NCBI RefSeq assembly: GCF_021390595.1
Contig: NZ_JAJEJR010000002.1
Location: 2,356,001-2,420,000 of the forward strand
Direction: 5' to 3'
Length of the DNA: 64,000 bases
Origin: Paraburkholderia sp. HP33-1
Lineage (GTDB): Bacteria; Pseudomonadota; Gammaproteobacteria; Burkholderiales; Burkholderiaceae
Part shown: positions 37,530 to 45,992 of the stretch, in pieces
How the letters are laid out: each line of letters starts with the position of its first letter
How positions within the stretch are numbered: position 1 is the first letter of the stretch
Translations under genes and position numbers: made by a program
The notes under the pieces: generated by a model
Database searches by the model: none
Told to the model about the DNA's origin: nothing
What the model saw: only the letters and a program-made list of their open reading frames with translations

Positions 37530-38882
37530 TCAGTTCAGACTCGAAGCTTTTGCTTTGTGGCCGTGCAGGGCGCGAGCGTGTCTCGCTTGCTTCGGCGTCG
37601 CGCCGGGCTGTGCGGGCGCGGTGAGGGTCGTCGCGGCGGGCGCCGACGCGGCATTCGCTGTTGCCGTCGCGGCCATCGCCGTGTGCGCGTCGAGCAGGCT
37701 CACCATCGCGGCCTGCTGGTTCTGCATCATCTGCTCGATGCGGTACTGCTGGGCCGTCGTCTCGCGCGTGAGGCGCATTAGCAGCAGCGTCTGCGCGACG
37801 CCGATCGCCACCGTCGCCAGCAGCGCACCAACCACGATCGAGAGCATCCATTTCATGCGCCGCGAATGATCGGTCGCGGCGTGGCGTTGATCGGCGATCA
37901 CGCCGTACAGCGCATCGACGGTGTCGGCGAACGCGGTGGCACGCGCGCGGTCGAGTTCCGGCTCCGAGCGCAGCGCGGCGGCGGCCGCGTCGGTGTGGCG
38001 TGCGTCACGCCAGGCGGTGGCGAATCGGGTGGAGTTGTCTGCGGACGCGGACCGCGGTGTCGCCAGGGGCGTCACGGTCGAGGGCTCGTCGTCCTGCTTC
38101 GCGCTCGAACAGTCTGACGAGGCGGACTGCGTACTCGTCGCGGCCGCGTCATTGGACTGGCTCACGTTACTGCTGCCGATCGCAGCGGACGTGGCAACCG
38201 AAGCCGCGTCGCGCGATGCTGTCGCAGCTTTCGCGAAGGTCGCGGCGAAACGCTGTGGCGGTTTGCCGGCGCCCGCCGTCGCGGCCGACTCCGCTTCGGC
38301 CGCCTGGCGCAACGCGGTCACGCTGCGCGCGACGGTCGCGGCGGCCATCGCCGAACTGAGCGGCGCGGATGGCTCACGCGACATTGCCGTGGGTTTGTCG
38401 TCCGTACTTGATTCGGTGTTCGGCGTTGCATCGGCGCAGGCGCCATTCGTGGCCTCGCCTGCGCGCGCATCAGCAGCCGCCGTCACCGACTCGACATCGA
38501 ACCCGCTCAACTGCTCGTTCACCGGCACCGGCGCGTCAAGCTTCGCCGCACGCGGTGCGCGGCGCGCCGTCTTGTCGAGCAACGCATGTTCATCGAATGC
38601 GCCGACCGCCTGCAGCACCACATCCGGCAATTCGAAGCCGTGCAGCGTGCCCTGGCGGACGTCGATGTTCATCGCCTCGAGCGTCGCGCGAGTCGGATCG
38701 TCGGGGAACAGGTCGAGCGTGCTGTCATCGCGCGCGACGCCACTCAGTTGCGCGAGGCGTTGCGCCGAGCGCGCTGCGCGCGCCAGCTTGTTTTCGGTTT
38801 CGGTGGAGACGGCGCCCTGGCGCTGCTTCTTCGATGCGGCGCGCTGGGGCCTGGATTGCGGGGATGCTGCGGAATCTGCCAT
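37530..38882 (-). CDS. Ala/Ser-rich protein with one membrane helix, unknown function
   Basis: A 450-residue protein opening MADSAASPQSRPQRAASKKQ. It has no signal peptide. Residues about 45-120 contain a more ordered segment, DLFPDDPTRATLEAMNIDVR and FELPDVVLQAVGAFDEHALL. A long low-complexity Ala/Ser/Thr linker runs to about 310. A single hydrophobic helix (about 343-366, MLSIVVGALLATVAIGVAQT) is followed by a Gln/Met-rich coiled stretch and an Ala/Thr tail ending HGHKAKASSLN. It would be inserted with the N-terminus in the cytoplasm. Its codon use is typical of the chromosome. No family was recognised. Confidence 0.7.
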   Translation of the reverse strand: MADSAASPQSRPQRAASKKQRQGAVSTETENKLARAARSAQRLAQLSGVARDDSTLDLFPDDPTRATLEAMNIDVRQGTLHGFELPDVVLQAVGAFDEHALLDKTARRAPRAAKLDAPVPVNEQLSGFDVESVTAAADARAGEATNGACADATPNTESSTDDKPTAMSREPSAPLSSAMAAATVARSVTALRQAAEAESAATAGAGKPPQRFAATFAKAATASRDAASVATSAAIGSSNVSQSNDAAATSTQSASSDCSSAKQDDEPSTVTPLATPRSASADNSTRFATAWRDARHTDAAAAALRSEPELDRARATAFADTVDALYGVIADQRHAATDHSRRMKWMLSIVVGALLATVAIGVAQTLLLMRLTRETTAQQYRIEQMMQNQQAAMVSLLDAHTAMAATATANAASAPAATTLTAPAQPGATPKQARHARALHGHKAKASSLN

Positions 38883-39181
38883 AGAGAAAAGAGCGGTCGT
38901 CGCCGGGAACGGGGCGCCGAATGCCGCTCGTCATTGCCATTGGAATATTTAGAGCCCGCATTGTCGCATGGCGCTCCGCGCGCGCCGAAGCCATTCCCCG
39001 ACGATTTGCGCCGATTCGCGCCCTCGCGCGCGTTTCAGATGATTGCGCCGGGGTGTCAGCGCGAGGCGTTTGCTTTATGCTAAGCCGCAGACCAACGCGG
39101 CCTCGGCGAGCGAGAATATTGAACCGCCGCCCGGAACGTCGCCTCGACACATTGCGCACGCTGCGCCTGAACCACTCGACC

Positions 39182-40315
39182 ATGCCAAGCACGACCCCTC
39201 CCCCTGCTTCGACGACCACCGCCGCGACCGCGCTGCGCGAGCACTTCGCGAACGTGGTGCTGCCGATGTGGCGTGGGCCCGGCTTCAACCACGCGCTGCA
39301 ACTGCCCTATGAAGCACTCGATGCGACCGGGCATCAGCCGGTGCCCGCGCAACGCTATCGGGCGATGGCGTGCGCACGTCAGTTGTTCACGTTTTCGCAG
39401 GCGGGCGACATGGAACACGCACGCGTGCTGTTCGATTCGCTGACGCATTCGTTTCAGGACACCGATCACGGCGGATGGTTTTACAGCGTCGACGCGCTCG
39501 GCAAGCCGCTCGACACGACCAAGGACCTCTATACGCACGCGTTCGTCGTGTTCGCGTGCGCAGAATATGCGCGGCGCTCCGACAGCCGGGAAGCGCTGAA
39601 ACTGGTGCACAACACGACCGCACTGATCCAGTCGAACTTCGCCGCCGACGACGACCTCTTCAACGCGGCGCTCAACGTGGACTTTTCGAAGGTGACCGGC
39701 ACGCCGCTGCAGAATCCGCTGATGCACTTGACCGAAGCGTGGCTCGCCGCCTGCGAAGCGACGCGCGACAACGTGTTCGGCGCCGCTTTGCGCCGCCTCG
39801 CCAGCGCGGTCGCGCGACACTTCGTGCACGCGCCTAGCGGCTGCATCGCCGAATTGCCGATCGGCACGAGCGGCAACCGTCTGGAGCCGGGACATCAGTT
39901 CGAGTGGTACTGGCTGGTCAGGCAGGCGGGCGCGCTGTTCGATGGCACGGGACTCGCCGAATCGCTGGCGCGCGCATTCACCTTCGCGCAGCAGCATGGC
40001 GTGGACCCGGACAGTGGCGGCGTGTGCGCATCGCTCGACGAGTCCGGTCAGGTCAACGACGCGACCCAGCGGATCTGGGCACAGACGGAATACCTCCGCG
40101 CGCTCGCCTGTCACGACGACCCGGCCGTGCGCGCGGCGCTGCCGCAACAGATCGAACGTTTTAAGCGATGCTTCCTGCATGAGCACGGCTGGTTCGAGTG
40201 CAAAATGCCGACCGGCGAAGTCGCGCGCGCCGACATGCCGTCAACCACGCCGTACCACCTCGCTACCGCGTATGCGGCGCTGCCTGTGGCCGCCGAATCC
40301 GAAGTGCGGACTTAG
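39182..40315 (+). CDS. N-acylglucosamine 2-epimerase (AGE) family sugar isomerase
   Basis: A 377-residue (alpha/alpha)6-barrel protein of the AGE/CE family, whose members interconvert N-acyl-hexosamines, mannose/fructose or cellobiose epimers. Family segments are YRAMACARQLFTFSQAGDMEHA, DHGGWFYSVDALGKPLDTTKDLYTHAF, NPLMHLTEAWLAACE, EPGHQFEWYWLVRQAG and RIWAQTEYLRAL. The histidines of LTEA- and EPGHQFEW-like motifs are the usual catalytic pair. The start MPSTTPPPASTTTAATAL was chosen; the 87-residue upstream extension overlaps the divergent gene's leader. Substrate not assignable. Confidence 0.85.
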   Translation: MPSTTPPPASTTTAATALREHFANVVLPMWRGPGFNHALQLPYEALDATGHQPVPAQRYRAMACARQLFTFSQAGDMEHARVLFDSLTHSFQDTDHGGWFYSVDALGKPLDTTKDLYTHAFVVFACAEYARRSDSREALKLVHNTTALIQSNFAADDDLFNAALNVDFSKVTGTPLQNPLMHLTEAWLAACEATRDNVFGAALRRLASAVARHFVHAPSGCIAELPIGTSGNRLEPGHQFEWYWLVRQAGALFDGTGLAESLARAFTFAQQHGVDPDSGGVCASLDESGQVNDATQRIWAQTEYLRALACHDDPAVRAALPQQIERFKRCFLHEHGWFECKMPTGEVARADMPSTTPYHLATAYAALPVAAESEVRT

Positions 40316-40615
40316 CTGAACTTCGACGGCAATAGAGGAAGTTGAAGGGCGGATCGACTCAACAAACAGTCGTGCACATGAAGAAAAATGCGTCGCCCCT
40401 TGCCGGGAGAATTTAATGCCGCTGGTAAACCCTGGCGAAAAAAAGTTCTCACCAGCCCCCCTCAAAACGCGAAAAAAGCATCAAAACCGGGAATACCCGG
40501 ATGCAGGTTGATTGGCGTCTGTCATGAAGACGTGATACAACTCTCCCCTCGCGGCCGCACTCACGTCGAGCAATGACGGTCGCGATGCAATACACAACAT
40601 TTATTTGGATTAAAA
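40316..40615 (+). other. Leader and promoter region of the cold-shock gene
   Basis: No gene in this 300-base stretch. It contains the candidate promoter at 40512-40541 and an untranslated leader of about 68 nt before the ATG at 40616, which could carry the cold-responsive structure typical of csp genes. The immediate upstream bases (TTTGGATTAAAA) give only a weak ribosome binding site. Confidence 0.45.
40512..40541 (+). promoter_or_regulatory. Candidate promoter of cold-shock gene
   Basis: TTGGCG at 40512-40517 and TACAAC at 40536-40541, with a TG two bases before the -10, are separated by 18 bp. Confidence 0.5.
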
Positions 40616-40819
40616 ATGGCAACAGGTACTGTTAAGTGGTTTAACGATGCAAAGGGCTTTGGCTTCATCACGCCGGACGACGGCGGCGAAGACCTCTTTG
40701 CACACTTCTCGGAAATCCAGACGTCGGGCTTCAAGTCCCTGCAGGAAAACCAGAAAGTGACGTTTGAAGTCAAGCAAGGCCCGAAGGGCAAGCAGGCTGC
40801 AAACATCCAGCCGGTCTAA
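40616..40819 (+). CDS. Cold-shock domain protein, CspA family
   Basis: A 67-residue OB-fold nucleic-acid chaperone. RNP1 appears as [10 protein letters not shown] and RNP2 as DLFAHFSEI, with the conserved [11 protein letters not shown] opening. It probably melts RNA secondary structure. The copy number of csp genes in the genome cannot be judged, so no specific letter is given. The gene is monocistronic, with its own promoter and a shared terminator at 40891-40919. Confidence 0.96.
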   Translation: MATGTVKWFNDAKGFGFITPDDGGEDLFAHFSEIQTSGFKSLQENQKVTFEVKQGPKGKQAANIQPV

Positions 40820-40890
40820 GTACTTTCAGGTACTTTGAGACAGGCTTGGACGTCACGATAGGGGCCTCCACAGGCTCCTACGTCTAATGC

Positions 40891-40919
40891 AAAATGGCTC
40901 GCTTTACGCGGGCCATTTT
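40891..40919. terminator. Bidirectional terminator between csp and chemoreceptor
   Basis: AAAATGGC at 40891-40898 pairs with GCCATTTT at 40912-40919, with two further GC pairs inside. A/T-rich flanks on both sides let it serve both convergent genes. Confidence 0.75.
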
Positions 40920-40952
40920 CTATTTTCTGCCTCGTTTTTAAGCGTCGCCGCT

Positions 40953-42575
40953 TTAAAGCGCATGCATTCCGGTTAATACCAATTCCGCATTTGCGGCGGA
41001 CAGGGCGCCGGGCTGTTGCGTGCGCAACACACTTTCCGAAATTTCGAACACGGAAACCGCCTGCTTCAATTGCTCGGTCTGCTGGTGCAACGAAGCGGCC
41101 GCGGCCGCGGCCTGCTCGACGAGGGCCGCATTCTGCTGCGTCATCTCATCCATCTGCACGACCGCCTGGTTCACCTGCTCGATGCCGGTGCTCTGCTCGA
41201 GGGACGAAGCGCTGATTTCGGCCATCATCTGCGTGACGCGCGCGATCGACGCCGACACATGGCTCATCGCTTCGCCGGCACGCTCGACGAGCGTCGAGCC
41301 GCCCTGAATTTCCGCGACCGATTCGCTGATCAGCGTCTTGATTTCCTTCGCCGACTGCGCGCTGCGTTGCGCGAGCCCGCGCACTTCGCCGGCCACGACC
41401 GCGAAGCCGCGGCCCTGCTCGCCCGCGCGCGCCGCCTCGACGGCCGCATTCAGCGCGAGGATGTTAGTCTGGAACGCGATGCCGTCGATCACCGAGATAA
41501 TCTCGGCGATCTTGTCCGAGCTTTGCGCGATGCCGTGCATCTTATCGACCACCTGGTTGACGACTTCGCTGCCGCGGGAGGTCGCGTCGAGCGCCGTCTC
41601 GGCGAGCGCGCTGGCTGCGCGCGCGTGGTCGGCGTTCTGACGCACGGTCGCCGTGAGCTGCTCCATGCTCGACGCCGTTTCCTCGAGCGATGCGGCCTGG
41701 TTTTCGGTGCGCGCCGACAGATCGGCGTTGCCGGTTGCGATTTCGTTGGCGCCAAGATGGATCGAGTCGGCCGATTCGCGCACGCTCCTGACGGTGCGCG
41801 CGACGCTCGCCTGCATCGTCGCGAGGCCCGAGAAAAGGCGGCCGATTTCGTTGCTGCCGCGCGCGGCGATCGGCTGATCGAGTCGGCCTTGCGCGATGCG
41901 CTCGAAGTGGCGGCCCGCTTCCTCGAGCGGCGCGACGACACCGCGGCGCAGCGCTGTATGCACGGTGAGCGTGCCAGCGACGAGCACGAGCAGAATCACG
42001 ACGCTGACGATACGAAACGCGGCCACGCGCGCGTCGATCGAGTCGAGCGACGCGCGGCTTGCGGCGTCGCCGAACTGTTCGAAGTTGTGCACTTCCGTCA
42101 GATAGGCGTCCTGCAACGACTGCGTCGGTTGATCGAGGAAGGCCTGGATATTGTTCGAGTCGAGATACTGCGCGAGCTCGGAGAGCGCAGCGTGCAGCGT
42201 CTTGTAGCGCTCCGCGAGCGCGGCGGCGCGCGCGCTGTTTTGGTCGCTGGTCTTCTCCGCGCTCATGAAAGCGGCGAACGACTGATCGGCGGCGCCGAGC
42301 TGTTCGCGCGCGTGCTGCACGATCTCCGTGGGCTCGGTGCCGCCGCGCACCATGCGTGTACCGGCGCGCGACAGGTTGATGCGCGCGTCCATCAGGCGCT
42401 GCGTCGTCTGGTTGACCGAGTCGACCTGCTTCAGCGCAATGTTCGACAGATCGCCGACGTCGTCGTGCGTGCGCGTCAGCGACCAGAAGCCCAACCCTAC
42501 TGTGACAAGCTGGAAGACGCAGACCGCGGCCAGAACACCTAGCAGGCCGGATGCAACCTTGATCTTGCTGAACAT
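40953..42575 (-). CDS. Methyl-accepting chemotaxis protein, four-helix-bundle (Tar-like) type
   Basis: A 540-residue chemoreceptor starting MFSKIKVASGLLG. The first membrane helix lies near 7-30. A periplasmic four-helix-bundle domain of about 150 residues contains VNQTTQRLMDARINLSRAG, as in Tar/Tsr-type receptors. Helix 2 lies near 190-210, followed by HAMP (VAPLEEAGRHFERIAQGRL). The signalling domain includes the invariant [19 protein letters not shown] and [19 protein letters not shown]. The long ORF begins 36 codons earlier, but a FliA-like promoter at 42643-42617 and the family start favour 42575. Ligand unknown. Confidence 0.93.
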   Translation of the reverse strand: MFSKIKVASGLLGVLAAVCVFQLVTVGLGFWSLTRTHDDVGDLSNIALKQVDSVNQTTQRLMDARINLSRAGTRMVRGGTEPTEIVQHAREQLGAADQSFAAFMSAEKTSDQNSARAAALAERYKTLHAALSELAQYLDSNNIQAFLDQPTQSLQDAYLTEVHNFEQFGDAASRASLDSIDARVAAFRIVSVVILLVLVAGTLTVHTALRRGVVAPLEEAGRHFERIAQGRLDQPIAARGSNEIGRLFSGLATMQASVARTVRSVRESADSIHLGANEIATGNADLSARTENQAASLEETASSMEQLTATVRQNADHARAASALAETALDATSRGSEVVNQVVDKMHGIAQSSDKIAEIISVIDGIAFQTNILALNAAVEAARAGEQGRGFAVVAGEVRGLAQRSAQSAKEIKTLISESVAEIQGGSTLVERAGEAMSHVSASIARVTQMMAEISASSLEQSTGIEQVNQAVVQMDEMTQQNAALVEQAAAAAASLHQQTEQLKQAVSVFEISESVLRTQQPGALSAANAELVLTGMHAL

Positions 42576-42616
42576 CGTAGACACCTGAAAACAAAGAATG
42601 ACGGGACACACCAGGG

Positions 42617-42643
42617 TTAACGGCAGGTCGACTGACCGCTTGA
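42617..42643 (-). promoter_or_regulatory. Sigma-28 (FliA)-like promoter of chemoreceptor gene
   Basis: On the minus strand TCAAGCGG (42643-42636) and GCCGTTAA (42624-42617) are 11 bp apart. This is the FliA spacing, with seven of eight bases matching the -10 consensus GCCGATAA. Confidence 0.7.
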
Positions 42644-42848
42644 GGCCAATTCCCGCAAAAAGCGGTCTACGTGCGGGTTTCATCGGCGATCGTCGCGATT
42701 GCGGTTGTTTTGCGCAACAATTCGCCGCTCATCGCGTGGAATCACCTTGCGCAGCGAAGCGTCGCTTCCTAGAGTGGGTAGGGACCGCACGGCGCGTGCT
42801 GCGCGGATGCACTGATGCACCACACGGACCCCGTACGAAGGAACCACG

Positions 42849-43283
42849 ATGACCGACCTACTCGACCGGGCGCGCGGCGCACTGCATGCCCAGCCGTTCA
42901 GCATGCTGCTAGGCGCGGAGTTGATGCACGCCGGCAGCGACGAGCTCACCCTGTGTCTGCCGATTCGCGATGAACTGCGGCAGCAGCATGGCTTCGTGCA
43001 TGGCGGCGTCATCAGCTATCTCGCCGACAATGCCTTGACGTTCGCGGGTGCTGTGTCGCTGGGTCCGAGGGTCGTGACCGGTGAATTCAAGATCAACTAT
43101 CTGCGCCCGGCAGTGAAAGGCACGCTGATCGCGCGTGCGAGCGTCGTCTATGCGGGCAGACATCAGGCGACCTGCCAGTGCAGTGTGTTCGTGGTGGAAG
43201 GGAATCGCGAGAAGCTGGTCGCCGTTGCGCAGGGGACCGTGAACCGGATTGCAGAGAACGGGGAGCAGGAGGCGGGGGGGTAG
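42849..43283 (+). CDS. PaaI-type hotdog-fold thioesterase
   Basis: A 144-residue acyl-CoA thioesterase candidate. The catalytic hotdog signature HGFVHGGVISYLADNALTFAG contains the HGG and the acidic residue in the following helix. GEFKINYLRPAVKGTLIARA is the second core strand pair. AAGGAA precedes ATG by about 6 bases. It starts divergently from the chemoreceptor and converges on the FAH gene through the terminator at 43403-43440. Substrate unknown. Confidence 0.88.
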   Translation: MTDLLDRARGALHAQPFSMLLGAELMHAGSDELTLCLPIRDELRQQHGFVHGGVISYLADNALTFAGAVSLGPRVVTGEFKINYLRPAVKGTLIARASVVYAGRHQATCQCSVFVVEGNREKLVAVAQGTVNRIAENGEQEAGG

Positions 43284-43402
43284 GAATTTGCACTAACGTT
43301 GCGGGTTGGCCAAACAAGTGACCAAACCAATGCAGGCACGCGAATCGATTTGAAAACGCGGGTAACGACCTGCCCCATCAAACTACCCGGCAGCGACAGA
43401 CG

Positions 43403-43440
43403 AAAAAAAGCCGTTCCCGCCTGAAACGGAAACGGCTTTT
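43403..43440. terminator. Bidirectional terminator after thioesterase and FAH gene
   Basis: AAAAGCCGTTCC at 43406-43417 pairs with GGAAACGGCTTTT at 43428-43440 with one bulge. A runs on the left give a T tract for the minus-strand operon. Confidence 0.85.
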
Positions 43441-43476
43441 CCAAAACTACGGCTTAACTAGCGGACCGCCCGCGCC

Positions 43477-44325
43477 TCACTCCGCCGCGTAAGTCTTCTG
43501 CGTCTGCTCGCCCAGCCCTTCGATACCCAAACGCACCGTCTGCCCCGGCTTCAGGAACACCGGGTTCGGCTTCAAGCCCATGCCGACGCCCGGCGGCGTA
43601 CCGGTCGAGATCACATCGCCCGGCTGCAGGCTCATGCACTGCGACACATACGAGACCAGCTTCGCGACGCTGAAGATCATCGTCTTGGTGCTGCCGTTCT
43701 GGTAGCGATGGCCGTCCACTTCGAGCCACAGGCTCAGGTTCTGCGGATCGGCAACTTCATCGCGCGTGACGACCCACGGTCCGATCGGGCCGAACGTGTC
43801 GAAGCCCTTGCCCTTGTCCCACGTGCCGCCACGTTCGAGCTGCCATTCGCGCTCCGACACGTCGTTGATGACGCAATAGCCGGCCACGTGCTCGAGCGCG
43901 TTCGCTTCGTCGACATACTTCGCCGCTTTGCCGATCACGACGCCGAGTTCGACTTCCCAGTCGGTCTTCTTCGAGCCGCGCGGAATTTCGATGTCGTCGT
44001 TCGGGCCGCAAATCGCGCTCGTCCACTTGTTGAAGATGACCGGCTCGGCCGGCACTGGCATATTCGATTCCGCCGCATGATCCGCGTAGTTCAGGCCGAT
44101 GCAGATGAACTTGCCGATCTTGCCGACGCACGGTCCCACGCGTGGATTGCCTTCGACGACCGGCAGCTTCGCCGGATCGAGCGCGCGCAGTTTCGCGAGG
44201 CTTTCGTCGCCGAGCGTCGCGCCGTCGATATCGCCCACCACCTTCGACAGATCGCGAATCTTGCCTTGCGCGTCGAGCAGGCCCGGCTTTTCCTGGCCTT
44301 TCGGCCCATAACGAAGCAATTTCAT
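43477..44325 (-). CDS. Fumarylacetoacetate-hydrolase family protein (probable 2,4-diketo-3-deoxy-L-fuconate hydrolase)
   Basis: A 282-residue FAH-fold hydrolase. Signatures are ICIGLNYADHAAESNMP, IFNKWTSAICGPNDDIEIP, TDWEVELGVVIGKAAKYV (two metal-binding glutamates), GYCVINDVSEREWQ and DVISTGTPPGVGMG. GGGAAG lies about 10 bases before ATG at 44325. It is the last gene of the aldo/keto-reductase, lactonase, SDR, FAH operon. In the non-phosphorylated L-fucose route an enzyme of this family splits 2,4-diketo-3-deoxy-L-fuconate into pyruvate and lactate. That role is inferred from neighbours; the family also includes acylpyruvases and ureidoglycolate lyase. Confidence 0.88.
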   Translation of the reverse strand: MKLLRYGPKGQEKPGLLDAQGKIRDLSKVVGDIDGATLGDESLAKLRALDPAKLPVVEGNPRVGPCVGKIGKFICIGLNYADHAAESNMPVPAEPVIFNKWTSAICGPNDDIEIPRGSKKTDWEVELGVVIGKAAKYVDEANALEHVAGYCVINDVSEREWQLERGGTWDKGKGFDTFGPIGPWVVTRDEVADPQNLSLWLEVDGHRYQNGSTKTMIFSVAKLVSYVSQCMSLQPGDVISTGTPPGVGMGLKPNPVFLKPGQTVRLGIEGLGEQTQKTYAAE

Positions 44326-44377
44326 CGTTGCACTTCCCTTTACGTTCAGTAGTGTTCGGTTCGTCAATCAATCAGAA

Positions 44378-45121
44378 TCAGTTCGACCATCCGCCGTCGA
44401 TCACATGGATCTGGCCCGTCGTGAACGACGACTCGTCGGACGCGAGATACAGCGCGAGTGCGGCAATCTCCTCCGGCTTGCCGATGCGTCCCATCGGCTG
44501 ACGCGCGACGAACGCGGCCTGCACCGCGTCGAGCGACGCGCCTTGCGCCTGAGCCTGCGCGGCGATCCGCTGTTCGAGTGACGGCGAGGACACCGTGCCC
44601 GGGCAAATCGCGTTACAGCGTACACCACGCGTGACGAAGTCGGCAGCGACAGACTTGGTCAACCCGACCACCGCGGCCTTCGACGCGCCATACGCGAAGC
44701 GGTTCGGCACTCCCTTCACGCTCGACGCCGCCGACGACATGTTGATGATCGAGCCGCCGCCCTTCTCCAGCATGGCCGGCAAAAACGCACGAATCATACG
44801 GTACATCGCTTTCGCGTTGAGGTCGAAAGCCAAATCCCAGTCCTCCTCACTGCAATCGAGGATATTGCCCGCATGCACGAAGCCCGCGCAGTTGAACAGC
44901 ACGTCGATCGTGCCGACTTCAGCGGCGAGCGCCTTGATCGCCGCGCCGTCGAGCACATCGAGCTTGCGCGGCTCGAGCGGCTTGCCGCCGAGTCCGTCGA
45001 TGCGGATATCGGTGGCGATCACGCGCGCGCCTTCGCGCGCGAACAGTTCGGCGGTCGCGAGACCGATGCCTTGTCCCGCCGCGGTGATCAGGGCCGTTTT
45101 GCCGGCCAGTCTTTGTGTCAT
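44378..45121 (-). CDS. Short-chain dehydrogenase (probable 2-keto-3-deoxy-L-fuconate dehydrogenase)
   Basis: A 247-residue classical SDR. The NAD-binding glycine motif TAAGQGIG lies at 13-20, the structural NCAG at 77-80, and the catalytic Tyr144/Lys148 in YGASK with the serine of INMSSAASS ahead of it. The adenine pocket ATDIR favours NAD over NADP. It resembles the BDH2-like SDRs that oxidise keto-deoxy sugar acids. GGAG precedes the ATG. It lies 33 bp after the lactonase and 52 bp before the FAH gene, supporting the step between dehydratase and hydrolase. Confidence 0.88.
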   Translation of the reverse strand: MTQRLAGKTALITAAGQGIGLATAELFAREGARVIATDIRIDGLGGKPLEPRKLDVLDGAAIKALAAEVGTIDVLFNCAGFVHAGNILDCSEEDWDLAFDLNAKAMYRMIRAFLPAMLEKGGGSIINMSSAASSVKGVPNRFAYGASKAAVVGLTKSVAADFVTRGVRCNAICPGTVSSPSLEQRIAAQAQAQGASLDAVQAAFVARQPMGRIGKPEEIAALALYLASDESSFTTGQIHVIDGGWSN

Positions 45122-45154
45122 CTACGACTCCAGTTGAATGGGCTGCTAACGAAA

Positions 45155-45985
45155 TCAAAGCCGGTAAAACGCGGCGGCGTTGTCGCCGAACACGGCGTCG
45201 CGCTCGGCGTCGCTCAACGACGCGAGCAGTGTGGTCGCCACCGAATGCCAGAGCAGATAGTCGCCGTTCAGTTCGAGCACCGGCCAGTCGCTGCCCCACA
45301 TGAGCCGCGCGGGTCCGAAGGTGTTCAGCAGATGCTCGACGTAGGGCCGCAGCGTCATCTCGGTCCAGCCGGGCGACGCCTCAGTCGCGAGGCCCGACAG
45401 CTTGCAATGCACGTGCGGGAACGCGGCGAGCCGCGTGATCGCATCGCGCCACACCTCATAGCCCGACTGGCCGTAGCGGATCGGCGGCTTCGCGCCATGA
45501 TCGACGACGATGCGCAGCGCCGGAAAACGCTCCGCGAAGATTTCGACGTATTGCACATGGCGTGAGTAGATCAGCGCATCGAACGCGAGATCGTGCGCGA
45601 TCAGCGCTTCGATCGCCGGCGCCAGGCCGGGATTCGCGATCCAGCCGTCGTCGGGGAGATCTTGCAGCATCGGCCGCACGCCCTTGAACTTCGGCTCGCG
45701 CGCGAACGCCCCGATCAGATCGGGCGCGTTCGGCAGCAGCAGCGGCACCCAGCCGACCACGCCGGCGACCGACGGCTCGTGCCGCGCGATGTCGAGCAGG
45801 TAGCGGGTTTCGTCGAGCGTCTGTGCGGCCTGCACGACGACGGTCCGCTCGATGCCGGCCTGTTCGCGCAACGGCTTCAGATCGTCAGGGCCGAACGGCC
45901 GGTAGAGGATTTTCAGCTCCGGCGTCATCCACTCGTAGTCGCCCCGCGCGGGGTCCCAGTAGTGCTGGTGAGCGTCGATCGGCAT
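45155..45985 (-). CDS. Amidohydrolase-superfamily lactonase, COG3618 type (probable L-fuconolactonase)
   Basis: A 276-residue TIM-barrel hydrolase. The metal-site DAHQHYWDP (His6, His8) starts the chain. VVVQAAQTLDETRYLLDIA, ALRIVVDHGAKPP and RLMWGSDWPVLELNGDY (catalytic aspartate) follow, as in the COG3618 lactonases. From memory, members from Burkholderia multivorans hydrolyse L-fucono-1,5-lactone. The start MPIDAHQHYW was chosen over an extension that overlaps the upstream gene. It lies 7 bp after the aldo/keto reductase stop, indicating coupling, and acts on the lactone that enzyme would form. Confidence 0.88.
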   Translation of the reverse strand: MPIDAHQHYWDPARGDYEWMTPELKILYRPFGPDDLKPLREQAGIERTVVVQAAQTLDETRYLLDIARHEPSVAGVVGWVPLLLPNAPDLIGAFAREPKFKGVRPMLQDLPDDGWIANPGLAPAIEALIAHDLAFDALIYSRHVQYVEIFAERFPALRIVVDHGAKPPIRYGQSGYEVWRDAITRLAAFPHVHCKLSGLATEASPGWTEMTLRPYVEHLLNTFGPARLMWGSDWPVLELNGDYLLWHSVATTLLASLSDAERDAVFGDNAAAFYRL

Positions 45986-45992
45986 GGTCGGT

